Assembly: GCA_965214615.1 (NCBI GenBank)
Contig: OZ243952.1
Span: forward strand, 1,922,001 to 1,986,000
Source: CBDAUN01 sp965214615
Lineage (GTDB): Bacteria; Pseudomonadota; Gammaproteobacteria; Arenicellales; JAJDZL01
DNA: 64,000 nt
Reading direction: 5' to 3'
The position numbers were made by a program, and so were the translations under genes. Every line of letters begins with the position of its first letter. Position 1 is the stretch's first letter. The notes beneath the pieces were generated by a model. The model did not search any database and was not told where the DNA came from. It saw only the letters and a list, made by a program, of their open reading frames with translations. Positions 48,715 to 54,961 of the stretch are shown here, piece by piece.

Positions 48715-50013
48715 CTAGTGCAGAAATTCACCCGGAAAATATTTCTCTAATCGATCATCTCCTGTCAGCGCGTGAGCTTCCATGCCCTCCTGACGCGAAA
48801 TGCGCGACGCGACTGCGCCGACACTGCGGTTGGATTCACGCGACATGCGCTGGTAAGTGACTGTCTTGATGAATTTGCTCACGCTTAGCCCGCCCGTATA
48901 GCGGGCTGCACGGTTTGTGGGGAGAATATGATTCGGCCCCGAGCACTTGTCTCCGTATGCGACCGTCGTTTCTTCACCCAGAAACAGCGATCCATAGTTG
49001 GAAAGATTCTGCAGCCACCAGTCAAGATTGTCCGCCTGTACCTCCAGATGCTCCGGCGCATATCTGTCGCTGAGATCGACCGCCTCTTCATCGGTGTCTA
49101 CGACTGCGACTTCCCCATAGTCGGTCCAGGCACGCCTAGCCGCTTCGCGATTCGGTTCGGGAAGCCGTTCAATGTATTGATCCATCAAGCCGATCACCTC
49201 ATGAGCGAGCCGGGTCGATGTTGTTATCAGCCATGCTGGAGAATTCGGACCGTGCTCCGCCTGCCCTACAAGATCGGAAGCCACAATGTGCGGGTCTGCC
49301 GACGAATCTGCAATCACCAGAATTTCTGTCGGGCCGGCAAAGAGGTCGATCCCCACAGGACCGAACAGCATGCGCTTGGCTTCAGCAACAAATTGATTGC
49401 CCGGGCCAACCAGAATATCTGCTGAATGACCGGTGAACAAGCCGTATGCCAATGCCGCTACACCTTGTACGCCGCCTATTGCCAAAATCGTGTCCGCCCC
49501 GCACAGCGAGGCAGTATATGCAATAGCAGGATGGACTCCGACACCGGGCTTTGGCGGAGAACATACGATGATGTTCTTGACGCCGGCAACCTTGGCAGTC
49601 GTAACGCTCATAACCGCTGAAGCGATGTGCGCGTAGCGGCCTCCAGGTACGTAGCAGCCGGCAACATTGACCGGAATCAGCCTCTGTCCGGCGATGACGC
49701 CTTCGGCAAGTTCGGTTTCAAACTCGGAAATGCTGGCCAGTTGATGCTCGGCAAATTTTTTCACACGCTCATGCGAGAAACGAATATCCCGCGCAACTTG
49801 CGGCGACAGCTTTTCAGCGGCAGCATCGAGATCGGCTTTCGACAGCACGACATCACCGGTCCAATTGTCGAGTCGGCGCGCATACTCAAGCGCAGCGTCT
49901 TCTCCGCCAACTTGAATTTTCTCGAGCATCTCGCGCACGATTTCTTCGACCTCGCGAGATGGCTTAGTCTCGACAGATTGAATTGCCGATTGCTTTATGT
50001 ATCTAATTGTCAT
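48715..50013 (-). CDS. hpsN: HisD-family sulfopropanediol 3-dehydrogenase-like enzyme
   Basis: 432 residues, the size of histidinol dehydrogenase. The catalytic Glu-His pair is seen in RYAPEHLEVQ, the metal and substrate region in YGDKCSGPNHILPTNRAARY, followed by GGLSVSKFIKTVTYQRM. GDKC(S)GPNH-LPT and TGGLSV-KF-KTVTYQ separate the catabolic branch (HpsN, which oxidises (R)-DHPS to (R)-sulfolactate in two steps) from the biosynthetic HisD (GDYASG-NHVLPT). No other his genes are near. It heads the unit with SDR, zinc ADH and Ldh2 genes, and the 21-nt element ends 17 nt before its start. The exact substrate is inferred from family plus the suyAB genes upstream. Confidence 0.82.
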   Translation of the reverse strand: MTIRYIKQSAIQSVETKPSREVEEIVREMLEKIQVGGEDAALEYARRLDNWTGDVVLSKADLDAAAEKLSPQVARDIRFSHERVKKFAEHQLASISEFETELAEGVIAGQRLIPVNVAGCYVPGGRYAHIASAVMSVTTAKVAGVKNIIVCSPPKPGVGVHPAIAYTASLCGADTILAIGGVQGVAALAYGLFTGHSADILVGPGNQFVAEAKRMLFGPVGIDLFAGPTEILVIADSSADPHIVASDLVGQAEHGPNSPAWLITTSTRLAHEVIGLMDQYIERLPEPNREAARRAWTDYGEVAVVDTDEEAVDLSDRYAPEHLEVQADNLDWWLQNLSNYGSLFLGEETTVAYGDKCSGPNHILPTNRAARYTGGLSVSKFIKTVTYQRMSRESNRSVGAVASRISRQEGMEAHALTGDDRLEKYFPGEFLH

Positions 50014-50029
50014 AAGAAATTACTTTAAT

Positions 50030-50050
50030 GATAAATTGTAACTGCCAGTT
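50030..50050 (-). promoter_or_regulatory. palindromic element upstream of hpsN (copy 1)
   Basis: The plus strand carries GAT-NNN-TTGTAACTGCCAGTT, the core of which, AACTG-C-CAGTT, is a perfect palindrome with a 1-nt centre. The same 21-nt pattern occurs at 52545-52565 before the phosphoribosyltransferase-suyAB unit. On the minus strand TACAAT within it could be a -10 element. Same position relative to two functionally linked units suggests a shared operator. Confidence 0.6.
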
Positions 50051-50299
50051 ATAGAAGGATCTATCTGGCGCTCGATAAAATTTGATTTGCTGCAGTAACC
50101 ACCGCAATCTGCGGGCTGCATAACCTTCGCCGCCGCGGGCAGGTGCATTGGAAGGTGAACCAACGACGCAGTAATCGTGACCTTTGATATCTGCACGGCA
50201 AGTCCCACCAATTCTACTGAAAGCTGTCGACATGCTTTCATCATTACCGAATATTTAGGATTCTGCATTCTCGACGGCGCTGAGTTGTGAATTTCGCTT

Positions 50300-50371
50300 G
50301 GGAACCGAAAACAACTGCCACGCGACTCGATGAACTGTCGAGCGCGAGTTCGGTCGTCGCATTCGGTTCCC
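50300..50371. repeat. nested inverted repeat after suyB
   Basis: Outer perfect arms GGGAACCGAA (50300-50309) and TTCGGTTCCC (50362-50371) enclose an inner hairpin CGCG-A-CTCGA (50321-50330) and TCGAGCGCG (50338-50346). It starts 13 nt after the suyB stop on the minus strand, so it may be a terminator or processing signal; no T run is seen. The remaining part of this 333-nt gap (50051-50299) shows no gene. Confidence 0.5.
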
Positions 50372-50383
50372 TGAAAATAAGGC

Positions 50384-51556
50384 CTAAGCGCTTCGATAGA
50401 GTTTTGTCATCACAAATTCGCGGTGGCCCAGAGCCTCTGCGGCAGTAAGCCTTCCGTTGCAGGTGCGTATCGTCATGTCGATCAGGGCGTCACCTGCCTC
50501 ATCCATGCTCATTTCCCGGCGCAGTATGCCGGATACATCCAAGTCCACGTGCTCGCCCATGGTCCGCACGGTCCGCGGGTTCGCTGTCAACTTGATTACC
50601 GGCTCAATCGGGTGCCCGATAATGTTGCCCTGCCCCGTTGGGAAAACGTGAACAACAAACCCTGCGGCGGCTTGCAAAGTGACACATTCTGCGGCCGCTG
50701 ACGAGGTGTCCATGAAGTACAGGCCCGGTCCGCTCGTCGGCTCTTCGGCCGGCTTCAATACATCGATGTATTTGGTATGCTTACCGATCTTTTGCAGATT
50801 GCCGAGGGCTTTTTCCTCGATCGTTGTCAACCCGCCTTCGATATTGCCCTTTGTAGGCTGACTTTCAGACAAGTCATTGGTTTTGTTCGGTTCGATAACT
50901 TCATCCATGTATGCCTGCCAGGTCGAAAGAAACTTCTCGCCTATCTCGGCACTGATCGCGCGGTCCCTGCATAGCAGTTCCGCCCCCGTCAGCTCCGATG
51001 TCTCGCCAAAGCAGTTTGTCGCACCAAGAGGGTCAAGCTTGTCGATGAGGTTGCCGACAGCCGGATTTGCGCCGATTCCGGAAGTGGTGTCAGACTCGCC
51101 GCATTTGTGCGATATCCACAAATCGGAAACCCCGCATGGCTCGCGCCGCAATTCCGATGCCCAGTGAAGGTATTCCTTGGCCACCCGGGAAGCTGCAGCG
51201 ATCGTGCTGATGTCGCCGTTTTGCTCGATTGAGAATCCCTGAACAGGCTTGCCTGTCCTGGCGATGCCGTCTACGACGCGCTTGGTCCAGCCGGGCTCGA
51301 TTCCGATCACGACACACGCTGCGACATTCGGATTGCTGCCGGTGCCGATCAGCGTTCGAAAGTGCAGTTCAAGATCTTCGCCGAACTGCAGCCTGCCATA
51401 GTGGTGCGGCAGTGCGAGCGTGCCCTTGATGTTATTCGCAACAGCTTCGCTTGCTGCGTTTGAAAGATCGTCGAGCGGCAGAATGATGACGTGGTTGCGT
51501 ATGCCGACCCGGCCATTCTCCCGTCGATAGCCAAATATTTCCTGTGTGCTGCTCAT
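50384..51556 (-). CDS. suyB: sulfolactate sulfo-lyase large subunit (UxaA/altronate dehydratase family)
   Basis: About 390 residues of the UxaA C-terminal domain family. It begins IFGYRRENGRVGIRNHVIIL, contains SIEQNGDISTIA, CGVSDLWISHKCGESDTTSG, AAAGFVVHVFPTGQGNIIGH and ends in a helical cap. Altronate dehydratases carry the SAF domain and this domain in one chain or as two genes; the split form, next to a HisD-type HpsN, is the SuyAB (3-sulfolactate sulfo-lyase) arrangement, which makes pyruvate and sulfite. The start overlaps the suyA stop (TAATG), implying coupling; ATG 51562 is an alternative. No sulfite exporter or oxidase is in the window. Confidence 0.82.
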   Translation of the reverse strand: MSSTQEIFGYRRENGRVGIRNHVIILPLDDLSNAASEAVANNIKGTLALPHHYGRLQFGEDLELHFRTLIGTGSNPNVAACVVIGIEPGWTKRVVDGIARTGKPVQGFSIEQNGDISTIAAASRVAKEYLHWASELRREPCGVSDLWISHKCGESDTTSGIGANPAVGNLIDKLDPLGATNCFGETSELTGAELLCRDRAISAEIGEKFLSTWQAYMDEVIEPNKTNDLSESQPTKGNIEGGLTTIEEKALGNLQKIGKHTKYIDVLKPAEEPTSGPGLYFMDTSSAAAECVTLQAAAGFVVHVFPTGQGNIIGHPIEPVIKLTANPRTVRTMGEHVDLDVSGILRREMSMDEAGDALIDMTIRTCNGRLTAAEALGHREFVMTKLYRSA

Positions 51557-51861
51557 TACCATTTTTCCGTTTTTGCGTTGTGTACGTGTAGATGCCCGCC
51601 TTTCTTGACCGGCGCCACCACCTGTCCAATCGGAAATCCATACTTGATGACCTTTTCGCCCGCGTCTAAATCAGACAGTGCGATCTTATGGCCTAGTGGG
51701 ATGTTTTCAATCGCCTCGACATGGATAGTCTCATCGGAATCCATGACCCATCCGTTTAGCGTCTTGCCGGAATTCGCGTCTTCAACGACAACCACACCGA
51801 CCGAATCGACGGCATCGTGAACTAGAAAATCCGGAATCTGGTTACTGCTTGAATCATTCAT
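51556..51861 (-). CDS. suyA: sulfolactate sulfo-lyase small subunit (SAF domain)
   Basis: 101 residues forming a SAF domain as in UxaA N-terminal proteins: FLVHDAVDSVGVVVVEDANS, then ENIPLGHKIALSDLDAGE and YGFPIGQVVAPVKKGGHLHV with the closing HVHN. It pairs with the large subunit encoded right downstream. The alternative, the N-terminal half of a split altronate or galactarate dehydratase, is possible, but no uronate genes (uxaB, uxaC, kduI) are nearby. It starts 37 nt after the phosphoribosyltransferase stop, so the three genes form one unit. Confidence 0.82.
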   Translation of the reverse strand: MNDSSSNQIPDFLVHDAVDSVGVVVVEDANSGKTLNGWVMDSDETIHVEAIENIPLGHKIALSDLDAGEKVIKYGFPIGQVVAPVKKGGHLHVHNAKTEKW

Positions 51862-51898
51862 AAATAATCACTTTTAGTAGCTAGGATAATTATTAGGT

Positions 51899-52504
51899 TT
51901 AAGTTGATACATTGGTCACTTTCTGCCGCACCGACTCAATCATTTCGGCAATTTCCGGCTTGTTTTCCTTGATTTCATCGTATTCGAGTCCGATCAATTC
52001 ATGAGGAAATACAACCCACTTGTCGGTTGCATGGGCATAGTAGTCGGGCTCGCGTTCCGTTTGACGCTTGTTCGGCTTGTACCAAGCGGCTGCGACCCGA
52101 ATGTCCTTCGGCGTATTGCGTCGTGCCTTGCGTCTGATCTGTCCGAGCAGCGCTTCGACAGTCAGACCCGTGTCATAAATGTCGTCCACGATGAGCAGCG
52201 AGTCATCTACAGAGACTCTGTCGATCACGTATCCGAGTCCATGAATTCTGATGTTTTCCGCCCTCCTGTCTATGCCCTGATACAAAGAAGTGCGGATCGC
52301 GATGTGGTCTGTATCTATGCCAAAGTAGGCGAGGAGTTCCTGCATGCAAATCCCGACAGGAGTGCCACCTCTCCACAGCGCAATCAGGTAGTCGGGCCGA
52401 AATCCGCTTTGCAGCACCTGGGCAGCCAAATTGCAGGAATCGATAAAAAGCGAATCCGCAGATAGGTAAATTTTTTCGATTGTCGATGTCGGTTCGCCGC
52501 TCAT
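51899..52504 (-). CDS. phosphoribosyltransferase-family protein, first gene of the suyAB unit
   Basis: 201 residues. The PRPP-binding motif DDSLLIVDDIYDTGLTVEAL is intact, and the N-terminal part (FRPDYLIALWRGGTPVGICM) matches the hypoxanthine/xanthine phosphoribosyltransferase type. The C-terminal part contains DYYAHATDKWVVFPHELIG, as in a widespread group annotated simply as phosphoribosyltransferase. The reaction should join PRPP to a base or another acceptor. Why it would be cotranscribed with sulfolactate genes is unclear. A copy of the 21-nt palindromic element lies about 40 nt before its start. Confidence 0.8.
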   Translation of the reverse strand: MSGEPTSTIEKIYLSADSLFIDSCNLAAQVLQSGFRPDYLIALWRGGTPVGICMQELLAYFGIDTDHIAIRTSLYQGIDRRAENIRIHGLGYVIDRVSVDDSLLIVDDIYDTGLTVEALLGQIRRKARRNTPKDIRVAAAWYKPNKRQTEREPDYYAHATDKWVVFPHELIGLEYDEIKENKPEIAEMIESVRQKVTNVST

Positions 52505-52544
52505 AATCCACCCGAATCAGGCGCCTGTTGAATGCACCGCAAGT

Positions 52545-52565
52545 GATGTCTTGTAACTGCCAGTT
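52545..52565 (-). promoter_or_regulatory. palindromic element upstream of the suyAB unit (copy 2)
   Basis: Plus strand GAT-NNN-TTGTAACTGCCAGTT, identical at 18 of 21 positions (all but the three middle N) to the copy at 50030-50050. It sits between the divergent phosphoribosyltransferase and LOG-family genes, closer to the former. No regulator gene of the usual type is nearby, so the protein that would bind it is unknown. Confidence 0.6.
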
Positions 52566-52699
52566 GCCATCGGTGCGATAATTGTGAACTTGAACCGCAT
52601 ATTGTAAGACAAAAGCCGGCAACGGTGCCGTGTCATGCGTGGGATTGCATCCTGTGTCGCCGGTATTTGCGGCAAATTAAGTTAAGGAAGCAAATTTTC

Positions 52700-53257
52700 A
52701 TGCACCTATGTGTCTTTTTAGGGTCGCAGCACGGCAATGATCCCAAGTATACGGAGCTTGCCCGCAACGCGGGAGAACTTCTCGCGCAGCGAAACATCAC
52801 CCTGGTCTACGGCGGCGGAGCCGTAGGACTGATGGGAGAACTGGCCCGCTCAGTCATTGAATCCGGAGGCGATGCAGTCGGAGTCATCACTCATGGTTTG
52901 GCAGCTATCGAAGTCGCCTATGACGACATCACCGAACTTATTACCGTAGATACTCTGGAAGAGCGCAAAACTGCGATGTTCGTGAGATCTGACGCTTTCA
53001 TCGCACTGCCTGGAGGAGTTGGCACTTTGGATGAAATATTCACTGTAATGAGTTGGAATATTTTAAAATATCACAAAAAACCCATGGGCATTGTTAACTT
53101 CGACGGCTACTTCGACCTGCTTCTTGAGATGCTCGACAGGCAAAGCGAATCAGGATTTATCCCTCGTCGCTGGATGAATGATCTGATGGTAGCCGACGGA
53201 TTCGAAACTTTGCTTGATCAAGTCGTCGACACTGTGGAGGCATCCAGAATCGGCTAA
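52700..53257 (+). CDS. LOG-family protein (TIGR00730), cytokinin-type phosphoribohydrolase-like
   Basis: 185 residues, with the family signature PGGVGTLDEIF, the N-terminal VFLGSQHGNDPKYTELA, and GGGAVGLMGELARSV. LOG enzymes hydrolyse nucleoside 5'-monophosphates to free base and ribose phosphate. ATG 52700 is preferred because GTTAAGGAAG precedes it and the residues upstream are not family-like. It is transcribed away from the phosphoribosyltransferase unit, and both products deal with base-ribose bonds, which may or may not be meaningful. Sequence is intact and ordinary. Confidence 0.9.
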   Translation: MHLCVFLGSQHGNDPKYTELARNAGELLAQRNITLVYGGGAVGLMGELARSVIESGGDAVGVITHGLAAIEVAYDDITELITVDTLEERKTAMFVRSDAFIALPGGVGTLDEIFTVMSWNILKYHKKPMGIVNFDGYFDLLLEMLDRQSESGFIPRRWMNDLMVADGFETLLDQVVDTVEASRIG

Positions 53258-53295
53258 GCCTTCGTGTGACGCAGGATTGCTTGCGCCAGTTGAAC

Positions 53296-53595
53296 TGGTG
53301 CGGGTGGAGGGACTCGAACCCACACTGCCATTCGGCAAACGGATTTTCGTACCGGCTACAGCTTTCGCTGCCCGACTGCTCGTCGGTTTGCGGTCTGGAC
53401 TATCTCTTCGCCGTGTTGCAATTGCTCTTTAGGCGCCGCCCGTTTAGTCTCTACACCTTACTGGCAAGCCAGTCTTGGCTCGGGATTGCCATTTGACAGG
53501 TTTCCCCGAATTTGAGCGGTTCTACGTCCCCGGTTTCCCGAAGCGCACTCAAGTTGCATTAAGTCCGTTGCGTCTACCAATTCCGCCACACCCGC
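53296..53595 (-). tRNA. tRNA-Leu(UAA), interrupted by a group I intron
   Basis: The minus strand has the 5' exon 53595-53561 (GCGGGTG acceptor, GCGGAATTGGTAGACGC D arm, ACGGACTT) and the 3' exon 53347-53296 (AAAATCCGT, variable arm, T arm GTGGG-TTCGAGT-CCCTC, CACCCGC acceptor, then ACCA). Joined, the anticodon stem ACGGA/TCCGT encloses CTTAAAA, anticodon UAA. The 213 nt between the exons are an intron placed after U34, the same site as in cyanobacterial and plastid tRNA-Leu(UAA). This is the leuZ position of the pgsA-glyW-cysT-leuZ group. Splicing is needed for function. Confidence 0.95.
53348..53560 (-). ncRNA. group I self-splicing intron in tRNA-Leu(UAA)
   Basis: The 213-nt insert follows exon U and ends in G, as group I introns do. 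Internal core elements can be read: GGGGAAACCT and GGCAATCCCGAGCCAAG (P3-P4-P5 area), then AGAGACTAAACGG and AGAGATAGTCCAGAC, which hold the P7 and P3/P8 strands typical of the IC3 subgroup. The exon ACUU can pair with GAGU at the start of the intron, giving the U-G pair of P1. It carries no open reading frame, so no homing endonuclease. At about 213 nt it is among the compact introns, near the Azoarcus type in size. Confidence 0.93.
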
Positions 53596-53927
53596 AGCAG
53601 ATTATTTTCCAGTCGTAGTATTTTTCTTGCGTTTCACCGGTAACCCGAATCCTCATTGGAGAGCCATCCGGTGAATTTTTAATATTTGCCAGCACGAAGT
53701 ATCGCGCGATGCCATCGGCGGCAGATTGACATAAATGAGTAATTCTGAAAGTCAATCGCACAAAGTTCTCAGCGTTTCAATTCAGCGGTCCGTGAAAGAA
53801 GCTTAGTACGAGAAAGTGCAATATTCGTCGATATACAGTGTTAAAACGCGTTGTTTGAGAACATTTCTTCCAATCAGTGCTTGGAATGAACCGTGTTACG
53901 GATCGCCGCCAGCATCAGCATCACAAC
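53596..53927. other. gap between tRNA-Leu and tRNA-Cys
   Basis: About 330 nt with no gene. In related genomes these tRNAs usually lie close together, so this spacer is an insertion or drift. The first part after the tRNA-Leu 5' end must hold the transcription start if the gene is not read from tRNA-Cys. Confidence 0.5.
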
Positions 53928-54001
53928 TGGAGGCCGGGGTCGGAATCGAACCGGCGTAGACGGCTTTGCAGGCCGCTGCATAACCACTCTGCCACCCGGC
54001 C
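53928..54001 (-). tRNA. tRNA-Cys(GCA)
   Basis: Minus strand: acceptor GGCCGGG/CCCGGCC, D arm GGCAGAGTGGTTATGC, anticodon stem GGCCT-type with loop containing GCA, T arm GCCGG-TTCGATT-CCGAC and encoded discriminator U and CCA. It is followed upstream on this strand by tRNA-Gly after about 75 nt. Confidence 0.93.
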
Positions 54002-54075
54002 AGTATGAGGCTGATTTTGAATGACCAAATCAGTAGATCCATCGCATGCGGCATGAATCTCCCGAGTGAACGGAA

Positions 54076-54151
54076 TGGAGCGGGAAACGAGGTTCGAACT
54101 CGCGCCCTCAACCTTGGCAAGGTTGCGCTCTACCAGCTGAGCTATTCCCGC
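54076..54151 (-). tRNA. tRNA-Gly(GCC)
   Basis: Minus strand: acceptor GCGGGAA/TTCCCGC, D arm GCTCAGCTGGTAGAGC, anticodon stem AACCT/AGGTT with loop TGCCA (anticodon GCC), T arm GCGAG-TTCGAAC-CTCGT and encoded CCA. It is the first tRNA after pgsA, as in the classical order. Confidence 0.94.
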
Positions 54152-54351
54152 ACACTTAACTTCCCGCTTGCTCGGTGGGGGAATTATAAAGAAAAAAACA
54201 ACGGATAATCCAATAAATTTCTTGCACCGGTCTTTCACGCGAGCACGTTTTTTCAGGCACTTGGCCTATCTTTTCCGAGTAGCCGCAACTTCGGGTAATC
54301 CGGTGAGATTCTCCGTCAGGCCAAATCAATCTCCAATCCTTGTATTCGTCT

Positions 54352-54957
54352 TTATTCGTCCATCTTGCCTTCGGAAAGAAACGGCCATGCCGACCTTAGG
54401 TAGACCGTCATCGACCACAACGTAAGTATGGCCGCCGCATACAGAAATGCCTCCCCCACTCTGAACAGCGCAATCGTGCCAATCGGGGTGTCAACAGGCT
54501 GCCCGTAGAGCAGCATGACGATTGCAACCATCTGAGCCAGCGTCTTGAACTTTCCCAGCCAGTTGGTGGCAATTTTCGTACGGCTTCCGAGTTCGGCCAT
54601 CCATTCGCGAAGCGCTGCCACGCTGACTTCCCGACCGACAATGATGATTGCCGAGAGAATGAAGATGCCGACCGAGAGCGTCTGTTCGGTCACAGAAGGG
54701 TCCGAGACCAGAAGAACAAGCGCAGTGCACACCATAAGCTTGTCTGCAATGGGATCCAGAAACGTCCCGAATGGGGAAACCAGTGCGAGCTTGCGCGCCA
54801 GATATCCGTCAAGCATGTCGGTAAACGCGGCGGCAACGAATATGATCGTCGTGGTCAATTGGCGAACTTCGCCGGATAAAAGCAGATACGCGGCGATAAG
54901 GAACGGAATCGAGAAAATTCGCGCAACAGTCAATGCATTGGGGAGGTTCAGCCACAT
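54352..54957 (-). CDS. pgsA: CDP-diacylglycerol-glycerol-3-phosphate 3-phosphatidyltransferase
   Basis: About 201 residues with four or more membrane helices. The CDP-alcohol phosphotransferase signature D-x2-DG-x2-AR-x8-G-x3-D-x3-D is complete: FTDMLDGYLARKLAL, FGTFLDPIADKLM. It makes phosphatidylglycerol phosphate in the inner membrane. ATG 54957 (MWLNLPNALTVARIF) is preferred over 54975, which would overlap uvrC. It follows uvrC on the same strand and comes before the tRNA cluster, the usual order in gammaproteobacteria. Confidence 0.93.
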   Translation of the reverse strand: MWLNLPNALTVARIFSIPFLIAAYLLLSGEVRQLTTTIIFVAAAFTDMLDGYLARKLALVSPFGTFLDPIADKLMVCTALVLLVSDPSVTEQTLSVGIFILSAIIIVGREVSVAALREWMAELGSRTKIATNWLGKFKTLAQMVAIVMLLYGQPVDTPIGTIALFRVGEAFLYAAAILTLWSMTVYLRSAWPFLSEGKMDE

Positions 54958-54961
54958 GTCG

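Noticed and set aside
48715..50013. HisD-like gene as biosynthetic histidinol dehydrogenase
   Set aside because: No his genes are near, the GDKCSGPNH motif fits the catabolic branch, and it is cotranscribed with three other dehydrogenases.
50384..51861. suyAB read as altronate or galactarate dehydratase
   Set aside because: Possible by family alone, but no uronate isomerase, oxidoreductase or KDG genes are nearby, while an HpsN-like gene is.
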